64,000 nt of DNA, taken from contig JAFKKV010000016.1 of NCBI GenBank assembly GCA_017304475.1, positions 228,478-292,477 on the forward strand, read 5' to 3'. The DNA comes from Hyphomicrobiales bacterium. Lineage in GTDB: Bacteria; Pseudomonadota; Alphaproteobacteria; Rhizobiales; Phreatobacteraceae. The notes under the pieces are model-generated. The model saw only the letters and a program-made list of their open reading frames with translations, ran no database searches and was not told the DNA's origin. A program made the position numbers and the translations under genes. Below are positions 18,992-26,888 of this stretch, piece by piece (the first letter of the stretch is position 1; every line of letters starts with the position of its first letter).

Positions 18992-19902
18992 ATTGTCGAC
19001 GGTTCTTCGAGCCTTGATTTCAGCGCTTCGGCGAGCAGCGTGATGGCCGGGTCGAAGCGTCCGGGCGCCGCCTTGCGCACCAGCGTGACGGTGGCCGGCA
19101 GGCTGAAATCCAGCACATCCAGGATCCGCAACCGCTGGCGGTGCGGGCTTGCCTCGAACTGCCGGCGCGGCACCAGCCCGAGCCCGCCGCTATGAGCGAG
19201 CAGCGACAGCTGCAGGTCTTCGCCGAAGACCTCCGCGGCGATATGCACCGGCAATTGCAGCCGGTCGAAGGACCGGACCAGCGCGGCCCGGCAGCCGCAG
19301 CCCGGCGGGTTGAGGAACCAGCCCTCGCCGGCGAGATCGCGCAGCCGCCAGGCCTTGCCGTCGCTCCTGGTCGGAGGGTGTGAGGCCGCGACCACCACCA
19401 CCTGCTCGGCGCCGAGCGCCAGGCCGACGAGGCCAGCAGGTACGCTATGCGCCTCGGTCAGGAGGCCGACGGCGCAGTCCAGCGCGCCGGCACGAACCTC
19501 CTCGATGAGCGCGCTGCTCCAGTTCGAACTGACCTGCAGCCGGATGCGCGGAAAGCCCCGGCGTAGCGCATCGAGCGGCGTGGTCAGCACCATTTCGCCG
19601 AGACCATGGGCGACGCCGGCCCGGAGCTCGCCGGCCGGTGCTCCGCCCCGGGTGGTCGACGCCTCGAGTTCGGCCACCGCCGCCAGCACGCGCCGGCAAT
19701 GTTCCAGCACATGGGTACCGAGCGAGGTCAGCGCCGCCGGCTTCACCGCCCGGTTGAACAGCGGCGCGTCGCCGATCGCCGCCTCGAAATTCTGCACGCG
19801 CCGGGTGGTCGCCGGCTGCGTCAGGTTGAGCCGGATGGCCGCGCGGTTGACCGAGCCGGACTCGGCTACGGCGACAAAAGCTTCGATGTCCTGCAGGTTC
19901 AT
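18985..19902 (-). CDS. LysR-family transcriptional regulator
   Basis: A 305-residue regulator. The start MNLQDIEAFVAVAESGSVNR leads into the HTH RAAIRLNLTQPATTRRVQNF, then a normal periplasmic-binding-like effector domain. One odd block in that domain is FLNPPGCGCRAALVRSFDRL, with a Cys-x-Cys that could respond to redox or metal. A longer frame upstream runs through a repeat and was rejected. Likely targets are itself and the ABM gene just downstream. Confidence 0.9.
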   Translation of the reverse strand: MNLQDIEAFVAVAESGSVNRAAIRLNLTQPATTRRVQNFEAAIGDAPLFNRAVKPAALTSLGTHVLEHCRRVLAAVAELEASTTRGGAPAGELRAGVAHGLGEMVLTTPLDALRRGFPRIRLQVSSNWSSALIEEVRAGALDCAVGLLTEAHSVPAGLVGLALGAEQVVVVAASHPPTRSDGKAWRLRDLAGEGWFLNPPGCGCRAALVRSFDRLQLPVHIAAEVFGEDLQLSLLAHSGGLGLVPRRQFEASPHRQRLRILDVLDFSLPATVTLVRKAAPGRFDPAITLLAEALKSRLEEPSTIA

Positions 19903-19911
19903 GAGGCAGAA

Positions 19912-19934
19912 GCATAATCGAGATGAGATCATGC
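19912..19934. promoter_or_regulatory. Possible LysR autoregulatory site
   Basis: GCATAATC (19912-19919), ten bases, then CATGC lies directly upstream of the LysR ATG and matches the layout of the site at 18966-18991. Confidence 0.35.
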
Positions 19935-20002
19935 ACAAAGTGAAGAGCATGCGCGCGAGCCCAGGGGCCCCGCGCACGCCGGAAACAAGCCCCGCCGAAC
20001 CG

Positions 20003-20182
20003 ACCCTCTCCCAAAGGGAGAGGGTGGCAGCGTCAGCTGCCGGGTGAGGGGCGTGCGGGCAGAGAACAGCCACCACCGATCACGCCGCGAAGAACGCGCA
20101 CGCACAGGTTCAGCCCCATCCGGAGATGGACGTCCCCTCACCCGGCGCCTGACGGCGCCACCCTCTCCCTTTGGGAGAGGGT
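20003..20182. repeat. Family A bipartite palindromic repeat, copy 1
   Basis: Each end is a half-element made of two hairpins: ACCCTCTCCC-AAA-GGGAGAGGGT, then GGCAGC-GTCA-GCTGCC followed by GGGTGAGGGG. The right end carries the same unit inverted, with inner stem GGCGCC-GTCA-GGCGCC. About 80 bases of variable sequence lie between. It occupies most of the gap between LysR and DUF3597. Confidence 0.9.
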
Positions 20183-20257
20183 TGATTCATCTGCTTTTTT
20201 TTAAGGTCGAAAGCCCTGCGATCGCCGGCGAGGCTTTCTCGATCGCCGAAACGAGAA

Positions 20258-20287
20258 CGCCCCTCCGGACTAATGTCCGAAGGGGCG
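20258..20287 (-). terminator. Hairpin terminator after the DUF3597 gene
   Basis: CGCCCCTCCGGAC and GTCCGAAGGGGCG form a 13-bp stem with one mismatch and a 4-base loop, 20 bases beyond the DUF3597 stop. There is only a weak T-rich tail on the minus strand. Confidence 0.6.
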
Positions 20288-20307
20288 CCCTCACCTCGAG
20301 CCGAAGC

Positions 20308-20736
20308 TCAGTTCTTCAGGTCGTCCGGCACCTTGCCGCCATTGGCGGCGAGTTTGACCATCACCTGCTTGTGCAGCCAGATGTTCATCGTAGCGGAGTC
20401 GTTGGTATCACCGGTGTAGTTGAGCTCCTTGGCGAGCTCCTTGCGCGCCGACAGGCTGCTGTCGAGGTCGAGCAGCTTCATCAGGTCGACGATCGAGGTC
20501 TTCCAGTTCAACGGCTGGGAGGCCTTCGACGCGAGGTCGTTGAGCAGGGCCGCGACGTCGACGGTTGCCGCCGGAGCCGCCGCTGCGCCCGGAGCCGCCG
20601 GAGCGGCACCACCGGCCGCCGGAGCCGTGCTGGCATCGCCACCCGCAGGCTGGCCGGCCGCCGGCGCTGCCGGAGCCTCGGCCGCATTGGCTCGGCCAGG
20701 CAGAATCTTGTTCAGGATCGAGCTGAAAATGCTCAT
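20308..20736 (-). CDS. DUF3597 domain protein
   Basis: A 142-residue protein of three parts: an N-terminal amphipathic MSIFSSILNKILPG, a low-complexity Ala/Pro/Gly linker (about 17-58), and the C-terminal DUF3597 domain with TVDVAALLNDLASKASQPLN and WKTSIVDLMKLLDLDSSLSA, then ending HKQVMVKLAANGGKVPDDLK. The conserved part is a LysM-less helical domain common in Proteobacteria; no function is established. Single gene with its own hairpin terminator. Confidence 0.9.
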   Translation of the reverse strand: MSIFSSILNKILPGRANAAEAPAAPAAGQPAGGDASTAPAAGGAAPAAPGAAAAPAATVDVAALLNDLASKASQPLNWKTSIVDLMKLLDLDSSLSARKELAKELNYTGDTNDSATMNIWLHKQVMVKLAANGGKVPDDLKN

Positions 20737-20822
20737 GCGGGTTCTCCAGTTTCACGTTGCCCCACGGCCACGCTAGCACGCTGATATCCGGAGACAATGA
20801 CAAGGCGAGGAAAAGCGCCCAC

Positions 20823-21650
20823 TCAACCGGGCGCAGTCATTCCCCCGGGCGCCGCGAAATGCTCGGCCATCCAGGCGTCCCAGGCCTTTTGCTCGCGCGC
20901 AGCCACCTGCCCGGCCGCATCGCCATAAAAATAAAGGCTGACCGCCGCGCGCACGACGCCACCCCAGCTATAGGTGCCGATCAGCGCCAGCCCGGGCGCC
21001 GGCCGGTCCAGAACGAGCGTCACTTCGCGATGATTCAGATGCTGGCCGATCCGCTCGACCTTGCCGGCAAGGACAGGCGCCCGGCCGGCCGGCGCCTCGC
21101 ACCGCTCACCCGGCGTCGCGCCGGCGAGACCGAGTTTTTCAGTGAGCATGGCCCAGGCCTCCTCCCCGGACCCGGCAAATTGGCCGGTCGGGCGAATCGA
21201 CACGCCCGGCTGACCGGCGAAATGGCTGAGATAAAGCCTGAGCACCACGAAGAATGGGCCCCAGCCGGTTTCCATGCTGCCGAGCTCGTCGTCCCATTCG
21301 GCCGAGCTGGTGAACAGGCTGTGGACGAGCCGCACCACGCAGGTGCCGCCGGCTTGTGCCTGGATGACGAATTCGGTGCCGAGCGGCGGCGCCTCGCCGC
21401 TCCAGCCAGGCTCGACATAGGCGAAGCGGCGCGGCGGCTCGAAGGCCGTGACCTCGCCTGTCGATTCCATGCCTGGCCCGAGGTGAAAGGCAACCTTGCC
21501 ACCTTGCCACTCCTCGACCTCGGAGGGCACGAACCAGGAGGAGATACCCGGACCGGTGGCGATGGCGCGCCAGACCTCTTCCGGCGTCCCCGGCAGTTCG
21601 AATTCGAGCGTGACCGAGCGGCGCTCGGGCCCATGCTTGTCGACCGGCAT
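20823..21650 (-). CDS. SRPBCC domain protein, second of tandem pair
   Basis: A 275-residue START-like protein with RRSVTLEFELPGTPEEVWRA, IATGPGISSWFVPSEVEEWQ and CVVRLVHSLFTSSAEWDDEL. The second half (GERCEAPAGRAPVLAGKVER onward) is an extra region shared with the upstream paralog. The start MPVDKHGPERR overlaps the stop of the upstream gene (TGATG), so translation is coupled. It is the last gene of arsR-SRPBCC-SRPBCC. Ligand unknown. Confidence 0.87.
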   Translation of the reverse strand: MPVDKHGPERRSVTLEFELPGTPEEVWRAIATGPGISSWFVPSEVEEWQGGKVAFHLGPGMESTGEVTAFEPPRRFAYVEPGWSGEAPPLGTEFVIQAQAGGTCVVRLVHSLFTSSAEWDDELGSMETGWGPFFVVLRLYLSHFAGQPGVSIRPTGQFAGSGEEAWAMLTEKLGLAGATPGERCEAPAGRAPVLAGKVERIGQHLNHREVTLVLDRPAPGLALIGTYSWGGVVRAAVSLYFYGDAAGQVAAREQKAWDAWMAEHFAAPGGMTAPG

Positions 21651-22462
21651 CACGAAACCTCCCCTTTAGGCGCGGCGAAGCGTCCGGCGATCCAGGCCGC
21701 CCAGGCGGCCTCCGCCTGTGCCGCGGCCTCGGCCACGTCGTCGCCATAGAGATAGAAGCGAATGGTCAGGTAGACCTTGCCGCCGATCGCGTGGGGAACC
21801 AGATGGGCCAGTCCCGGCGCCGGCTGGTCGAGCCTGACGAGCAATTCCTCTGGCCGTTCCGGCTCACCGGCCCATGCGACGCTGCCGGCGAGCGGCGGTG
21901 CACCGGCCGGGGTCGCGACGCGATCGCCCGCGGTCGCGCCGGCAAGGCCGAGCGGTCCGGTCAGTGCCGCCCAGGCCGCGGCCTTTGGCTCGGCCGTGAC
22001 GCCCATCAACTGGAACGAACGGCCGTATCGGCCGGCGAAATGGCCAAGATAGAGCTTGAGAACACGGAAGAACGAGGCCCAACCATGGCCATGGCCCTCG
22101 AACTGGCTGTCCCACTCGTCGCTGCTGGCGAACCAGCTATGGACCACGCGCACCACGCAACTGCCGCCGCGCGCTTCGACCGTCCATTCGCTGGCGACCA
22201 GGCCCGGGCCCCCGGCAGCCTCGACGACGAAGCGGCGCGGAGGCGCCCATTCGGTGACGGTACCGACCGCATCCATGCTGTTGCCCGGCCCGAAATGCGA
22301 GACGGCGGCGCCGCCCGCGCGCTCCTCGACCTCGCTCGGCACGAACCAGGAGGACATGCCGGGGCCGGTGGCGATCGCCGCCCAGACCGCGTCCGGCGTG
22401 CCGGGAACCTCGACCTCGGCGGCCACTGAGCGGCGGCCCTCGCTGTCCTGTTTCACTGGCAT
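21650..22462 (-). CDS. SRPBCC domain protein, first of tandem pair
   Basis: A 270-residue paralog of the next gene: PGTPDAVWAAIATGPGMSSW followed by FVPSEVEERAGG, and CVVRVVHSWFASSDEWDSQF. The two proteins clearly share ancestry over their whole length, including the C-terminal block (EPERPEELLVRLDQPAPGLA here). The N-terminus overlaps the end of the ArsR gene by about ten bases and the C-terminus overlaps the next start, so all three genes are translationally linked. Hydrophobic ligand binding is the family property; the ligand is not known. Confidence 0.87.
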   Translation of the reverse strand: MPVKQDSEGRRSVAAEVEVPGTPDAVWAAIATGPGMSSWFVPSEVEERAGGAAVSHFGPGNSMDAVGTVTEWAPPRRFVVEAAGGPGLVASEWTVEARGGSCVVRVVHSWFASSDEWDSQFEGHGHGWASFFRVLKLYLGHFAGRYGRSFQLMGVTAEPKAAAWAALTGPLGLAGATAGDRVATPAGAPPLAGSVAWAGEPERPEELLVRLDQPAPGLAHLVPHAIGGKVYLTIRFYLYGDDVAEAAAQAEAAWAAWIAGRFAAPKGEVS

Positions 22463-23061
22463 CGCTCAGCCTTTCCTGCTGCGGTTTCGGCCAGGGGATG
22501 CGCCACCAGCACCAGTCGGTGCCGACGCCCACCGGGCGCCGCGGCGTCGTGATAACGCGCGACCAGCGCGGTGATCGCGCCGGTGAGATCTTCAGTGAAG
22601 GCGGCGCGCTCGGCGGCGGAGCGAAAGCGGATCTCGGTGTCGATGGCGAGCGTCGCCAGGCGCTTGTCTGCGGCCACCGCCCGCCGCCAGAGATCGCCGA
22701 CCTCCCGGACAATGCGCGCGCCGAGCGCGATCAGGTAGCTTGCCGACAGCCGGTCGCCGCCGCGCGCGGGATCCGCCCCCACCCGGCCCAGCGCGTCGGG
22801 CGAGACCACGTAGGAACGCGCGGTCGCCACCAGCAGCCGTTCGGTCAAGCCGCCCCATTGGCGCTCCTCGGCAACCCGCACCAGCTTATGCGCCTCCAGG
22901 GCGCGCAGATGATAGTTCACCTTCTGGCGCGCCATGCCGACGCGTTGGGCGAGCGCTGCGGCCGAGGCCGGCTCGGCAAGCTCCGCCAGCAGCCGGCTCC
23001 TGACCGGTTCCAAGGCCACGCCCGCCGCGGCGGGATCGGTGATGACGTCAATGTCCAGCAT
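22453..23061 (-). CDS. ArsR-like winged-helix regulator with C-terminal extension
   Basis: A 202-residue regulator, longer than a typical ArsR. The HTH is ASAAALAQRVGMARQKVNYH followed by LRALEAHKLVRVAEERQWGG. The C-terminal ~110 residues (ARSYVVSPDALGRV...) are helical and end in a small beta-rich block (HRLVLVAHPLAETA). No metal-binding cysteines are evident. It leads the operon with two SRPBCC genes. The promoter overlaps a perfect inverted repeat (23076-23095), and the -10 lies so close to the ATG that the mRNA may be leaderless. Confidence 0.85.
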   Translation of the reverse strand: MLDIDVITDPAAAGVALEPVRSRLLAELAEPASAAALAQRVGMARQKVNYHLRALEAHKLVRVAEERQWGGLTERLLVATARSYVVSPDALGRVGADPARGGDRLSASYLIALGARIVREVGDLWRRAVAADKRLATLAIDTEIRFRSAAERAAFTEDLTGAITALVARYHDAAAPGGRRHRLVLVAHPLAETAAGKAERCQ

Positions 23062-23075
23062 GGGCGCAGGCTAGA

Positions 23076-23095
23076 TTGACAAGATTTATTGTCAA
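23076..23095. promoter_or_regulatory. Operator/promoter of the arsR-SRPBCC operon
   Basis: TTGACAA-GATTTA-TTGTCAA is a perfect 7-bp inverted repeat. Read on the minus strand, its TTGACA is a consensus -35, followed 16 bases later by TAGCCT as a -10, about ten bases before the arsR ATG. A bound repressor would cover the -35 element. Confidence 0.6.
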
Positions 23096-23170
23096 GGCGA
23101 CGACCCCGCCGTCCGACTGCGGCGAGACGTCGCGCCGCGAAGAGCAAAGAGGCGAAGTGGAGGGCACGAG

Positions 23171-23207
23171 TCGTGGATGTCAGGGACAAGCCCGGGCGAG
23201 ACGACGT
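23171..23207. repeat. Degenerate family C repeat
   Basis: GTCAGGGACAAGCCCGGGCG with its flanks resembles the GGCCGGGACAAGCCCGGCC element found as an inverted pair at 39623-39781. The rest of 23062-23340 shows nothing else recognisable. Confidence 0.45.
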
Positions 23208-23340
23208 GGCAATGTTGCGCGCTTTCTGCACCCTTGACCTGGGACGACCACCCCTGTTCGAATTCCACGGGTCGGGCCGCCTCCATCGTCCCTCCTTTTC
23301 AGCGCAAGCTACCCCGTAGTAACATTCCCTTGCGGCACCC

Positions 23341-23369
23341 TTGAAAGCACCAATGAAGTGCTTTATGTA
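23341..23369 (+). promoter_or_regulatory. Putative promoter of the pspA-yqiJ-flotillin operon
   Basis: TTGAAA (23341-23346), a 17-base spacer, then TATGTA (23364-23369). The spacer contains the inverted repeat AAAGCAC / GTGCTTT, an operator candidate. Transcription would begin at or next to the ATG at 23377. Confidence 0.45.
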
Positions 23370-23376
23370 TGGTGGC

Positions 23377-24513
23377 ATGATGGATACGCAGCGAACGGAT
23401 CAGTCGACCCTCCGCTATGCCCTCGCTCCCGACGCAGCCGCAGCGCTGGCGATCGAGGAAACCTTCGCCGATTACGGCCTGATGCTGGCGATCCTGGCCG
23501 AGCTCTCGCCGGACGGCGGCGCCAATCTCGTCGCCTTGCACGACCTCGCCTATGAGACGATCCGCCAGCGCACCCGCCTGCCCTCGCGGCTGGTGACGCT
23601 GGGCCTGCGCGATTTCGCCAGCAACCGCACGACGGCCGGCCTCGGCGGCCTGCCGCTGGACGAGAAGCTGTTCGCCATCAAGGGCCCCTCGGCCCTCACC
23701 ATCGCCACGGTCTATGGGCGCATTGTCGTGCCCTTCGACATCAGGGGGTATTCGCCGGGCTGGAACAGCGTCTTCCCGGCCCGGCTGATCGCCAGCGGCG
23801 GGCGTTACGAGATCGAGATCGGCGTCGTGCCGAAAATCTTGCCAATGGAGCAGAAGATGATGGTTCAGGAAGGTATTCTGTCCCGCATGGGACGGCTCAT
23901 CGCCGGCGTCGCCAATGCCGCCATCGACAAGGCCGAAGGCACGAGCAAAGTCGCCGTGGTCGAGCAGGCGATCCGCGAGATCGACGCCGCCGCGGACGAG
24001 GCCCGTGTCGATCTCGGCAAGGCGCGCGCCGAGGAATTCCGGATCCGGAGCCGGCGCGGCGAGATCAGCGCCGACCTGACCGCGCTCGACGACAAGATCC
24101 GGCTGGCGGTGAGCGAAGGCCGTGACGACCTGGCGAAAGCCGCGGTCGCCCGCCAGATCGACCTGGAAGCCCAGATCGCTGCCCTCGACAAGGCGCTGGC
24201 GGATTCGGCCGAACGCATCGACGACGGCCAGAAGGCCATGCAGGCGGTGCTCGCCACCCGGCGCGAGGCCGAGGCGCGGCTCGTCGAATTGAAACGCAGC
24301 ATTGCCCGCCACGCGCCGGAAGAGGCTTCCGGCCGCGCGACGCGGCCCTCGGCTGAACTGGGTGCGGCGCGCGCCGCCGCCGCCGTCTCGCGGGTCACCG
24401 GCGTGCCCCGGACGGAGGCTTCGGGCGCCGCCGAGCTCGACGAGCTCGACCGGCTGCATCGCGAGCGCGCCATCGAGGCGCGGCTTGCCCGTTTCAAGTC
24501 CGGCGGCGGCTGA
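23377..24513 (+). CDS. PspA/IM30-family protein with a TnpB-like N-terminal domain
   Basis: The C-terminal part (about residues 165-330) is a PspA/IM30 coiled coil that begins like a normal PspA (EGILSRMGRLIAGVANAAID); such proteins coat and stabilise stressed membranes. Residues 10-155 are not PspA. ALAIEETFADYGLMLAIL, LHDLAYETIRQRTRLPSRLV and VYGRIVVPFDIRGYSPGWN resemble the N-terminal (WED/REC) half of IS605-type TnpB; the RuvC nuclease and zinc ribbon are absent. An internal ATG at 23857 has GGAG six bases before it and would yield an ordinary PspA, so two products are possible. The start at 23377 fits a near-leaderless promoter; other in-frame starts lie just upstream. First gene of a three-gene operon. 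Confidence 0.78.
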   Translation: MMDTQRTDQSTLRYALAPDAAAALAIEETFADYGLMLAILAELSPDGGANLVALHDLAYETIRQRTRLPSRLVTLGLRDFASNRTTAGLGGLPLDEKLFAIKGPSALTIATVYGRIVVPFDIRGYSPGWNSVFPARLIASGGRYEIEIGVVPKILPMEQKMMVQEGILSRMGRLIAGVANAAIDKAEGTSKVAVVEQAIREIDAAADEARVDLGKARAEEFRIRSRRGEISADLTALDDKIRLAVSEGRDDLAKAAVARQIDLEAQIAALDKALADSAERIDDGQKAMQAVLATRREAEARLVELKRSIARHAPEEASGRATRPSAELGAARAAAAVSRVTGVPRTEASGAAELDELDRLHRERAIEARLARFKSGGG

Positions 24514-24515
24514 TC

Positions 24516-25160
24516 ATGGAGCTGTTCCTCGCCGCGGATGTGCGTCCCTTCGCCATAGCCGCCGTGATGTTGTTCGGCCTGACCGCGATCGAGGTGCTGA
24601 TGCTGCTCGTCGGCGTCTCGCTGAGCGAACTCGTCGACAAATCCTTCGGCGAGCACGGCCTGTCGCACTCGCTCTCCTGGCTGAATGTCGGCGGCGTGCC
24701 GCTGATGGTGCTGATCCTGCTGGCACTGGCCTTTTTCGCGGCCGCCGGCTTCCTCATCCAGGCCCTGGCGGCGGCGCTGATCCGGCCGCTGCCGGTGCTG
24801 ATCGCGGCGACCGGCGCGGTCGCTGCCGCCGTGCCCGCGGTGCGCTGGTCGAGCCGGCAGGTGGCGCGCGTGGTGCCACGTGACGAAACCTATGTCGTCG
24901 AGCTCGCCGATTTCGTCGGCCGCACCGCCGAGGTCACCGTCGGCCCGCTCGACCAGGGCAAACCCGGCCGCGTCCGCCTGAAGGACATCCACGGCAACTG
25001 GCACGTCGCCAATGCCCGCGCGGCGCAGGCGCAGGACCGCATCCCGGTCGGCGCCACCGTGCTGCTGGTCGACCAGGCCAAGGGCGTCTTCCTCGCCATT
25101 CCCGCGCCCGCCGATCTCGCGGCCGGGCCTTCCCCATCCGACGGAACTCTGGAGCGCTGA
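24516..25160 (+). CDS. YqiJ/NfeD-like membrane protein with OB fold
   Basis: A 214-residue inner-membrane protein. It has three to four N-terminal helices (IAAVMLFGLTAIEVLMLLVG; VPLMVLILLALAFFAAAGFL; a third near LPVLIAATGAVAAAV), then a soluble OB-like domain (AEVTVGPLDQGKPGRVRLKD, and VGATVLLVDQAKGVFLAIPA at the end). This is the YqiJ layout, the partner of YqiK-type flotillins. It starts two bases after the PspA-like stop and ends three bases before the flotillin gene. It probably anchors or assembles the flotillin in the membrane. Confidence 0.87.
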   Translation: MELFLAADVRPFAIAAVMLFGLTAIEVLMLLVGVSLSELVDKSFGEHGLSHSLSWLNVGGVPLMVLILLALAFFAAAGFLIQALAAALIRPLPVLIAATGAVAAAVPAVRWSSRQVARVVPRDETYVVELADFVGRTAEVTVGPLDQGKPGRVRLKDIHGNWHVANARAAQAQDRIPVGATVLLVDQAKGVFLAIPAPADLAAGPSPSDGTLER

Positions 25161-25163
25161 TCC

Positions 25164-26828
25164 ATGTTCGAGCTCATCATCCCGGCGATCATCGGCATCA
25201 TCGCCATTTGCGGCGTCGGCTTCGTGCTGGCTTCCCTTTACAACCGCTCCTCGCGCGACGAAGCCTATGTGCGCACCGGCCTCGGCGGCCAGAAAGTGGT
25301 GCTCGACGGCGGCTCGGTCGTGCTGCCGATCTTCCAGTCGATCGCCCGGGTCAACCTGAAGACCCTGCGCCTTGAAGTCAGGCGCGGCGAAGGCGAGGCG
25401 CTGATCACCAAGGACCGCATGCGCGTCGATATCGGCGCGGAATTCTACGTCCGCGTCAAACCCGATGCTTCCTCCATCGCGCTCGCCGCCCAGACGCTTG
25501 GCCAGCGCACCAACAATGTCGACGAATTGCGCCTGCTGATCGAAGCCAAATTCGTCGACGGCCTGCGCTCGGTCGCCGCCACCATGAACCTCGACGCGCT
25601 GCAGGAGCAGCGCATGGATTTCGTCAAGGCGGTGCAGGAAGCGGTCGGCGCCGACCTGCAGTCGAACGGACTGGAGCTTGAATCGGTGTCGCTGACGAGG
25701 CTCGACCAGACCGACATCAAGCATTTCAACGCCAACAATTTCTTCGACGCCCAGGGCCTGGCGGCGCTGACCCGGATCACCGAGGAACGCCGCAAGGAGC
25801 GCAATTCCATCGTCCGCGACACCGAGGTGGCGATCGCGCAGAAGGACCTCGAGGCGCGCCAGCAGACACTGTCGATCGAGCGCACCAAGCGCGAGGCCGA
25901 GCTGACCCAGGAGCGCGACATCGCCAACAAGACGGCGGCGACCCGCGCCGAGACCGCGCAGAAGGAACAGGCGGCCAAGAGGGCCGAGGAAGAGGCGCGC
26001 ATCGAATCCGAGCAGGCGATCGCCGAACGCGAGGCCGCAGCCCGCCGCGCCCGCGAGACCGCCAATATCGAGGCGGCCCGCGACGTCCAGCAGAAGGACA
26101 CCGAAGCCAAGCGCGACCTGCAGATCGTCTCGCAGGAAAGCGCCATTGCGGTGTCCAACAAGAGCCGCGAGGAATCGGATGCCAAGGCGGCCGCCGAAAT
26201 CGCCCGCGCGCTCGCCATCGCGGCGGAGGAAAAGGTCGGCACCGCCAAGGCGGTGGAAATCGCCGAACGCGAGAAGCAGATCGCGGTCATCGACGCCCGC
26301 ATGAAGGCCGAGACCGAGGCGACCGCCGTGACCGTCAAGGCCGAGGCCGAGAAGCAGGCGGCCCTCGACCAGGCCGCGGCCATCACAACCCTCGCCGAGG
26401 CCGAGGCCCAGGCTGCCAAGGTGAAGGCGAGCGGCATGCTGGAAATCGGCCGGGCCGCGGCGGAGAACGAATCCACGCTCAACCAGGCCCGCAACAAGCT
26501 GAGCGCCGAGGTCATCGCCTTCGAGGTCGCGCGCGAGCGGCTGCGCGTCATCCCGCAGGCGCTGGCCGAAGCGGTGAAGCCGATCGAGAAGATCTCCGAC
26601 ATCAAGATCTTCGATACGGGCGGCATGCTCGGCCGTGGCGGCAACGGCACTGGCGGCGGTAACGGCGTCGGCCTCGGCGACGGCATCGCCGGCCAGTTGC
26701 TGGCCTACCAGGCCAACAAGCCGATCCTCGACCGGGTGCTGCGCGAGGCAGGCTTCGAGGGCCCGGACGCGGTGACGGCACTGCTCAACGGCGTCGGCGA
26801 GAAGGCGGCGCCGGCCAAGCCGGAGTAA
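25164..26828 (+). CDS. Flotillin family (YqiK-type SPFH) protein
   Basis: A 554-residue scaffold protein of membrane microdomains. An N-terminal helix (ELIIPAIIGIIAICGVGFVL) leads into the SPFH/band-7 domain (about 30-210, with KVVLDGGSVVLPIFQSIARV and MRVDIGAEFYVRVKPDASSI). A long Glu/Ala/Lys-rich coiled coil follows (about 210-430, with AEREAAARRARETANIEAAR), then the flotillin C-terminus with a Gly-rich stretch (GRGGNGTGGGNGVGLG). With YqiJ and a PspA-like protein it forms a membrane-integrity module. Regulation is probably from the promoter before pspA. Confidence 0.92.
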   Translation: MFELIIPAIIGIIAICGVGFVLASLYNRSSRDEAYVRTGLGGQKVVLDGGSVVLPIFQSIARVNLKTLRLEVRRGEGEALITKDRMRVDIGAEFYVRVKPDASSIALAAQTLGQRTNNVDELRLLIEAKFVDGLRSVAATMNLDALQEQRMDFVKAVQEAVGADLQSNGLELESVSLTRLDQTDIKHFNANNFFDAQGLAALTRITEERRKERNSIVRDTEVAIAQKDLEARQQTLSIERTKREAELTQERDIANKTAATRAETAQKEQAAKRAEEEARIESEQAIAEREAAARRARETANIEAARDVQQKDTEAKRDLQIVSQESAIAVSNKSREESDAKAAAEIARALAIAAEEKVGTAKAVEIAEREKQIAVIDARMKAETEATAVTVKAEAEKQAALDQAAAITTLAEAEAQAAKVKASGMLEIGRAAAENESTLNQARNKLSAEVIAFEVARERLRVIPQALAEAVKPIEKISDIKIFDTGGMLGRGGNGTGGGNGVGLGDGIAGQLLAYQANKPILDRVLREAGFEGPDAVTALLNGVGEKAAPAKPE

Positions 26829-26888
26829 GGAGGTCCAGGGCCGTTTCCCGTCGCCAGGTCGCCCGGATCAAAAAACTCAACACAATCA

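Noticed and set aside
23325..23355. Possible sigma-54 promoter before the pspA-like gene (GG...GC pair)
   Set aside because: The GG to GC distance is one base too long for a -24/-12 promoter, and a better sigma-70-like promoter is present at 23341-23369.
23865..25724. 619-codon minus-strand frame opposite the pspA-yqiJ-flotillin genes
   Set aside because: Antisense shadow of the coiled-coil genes; no family resemblance and no ribosome site.
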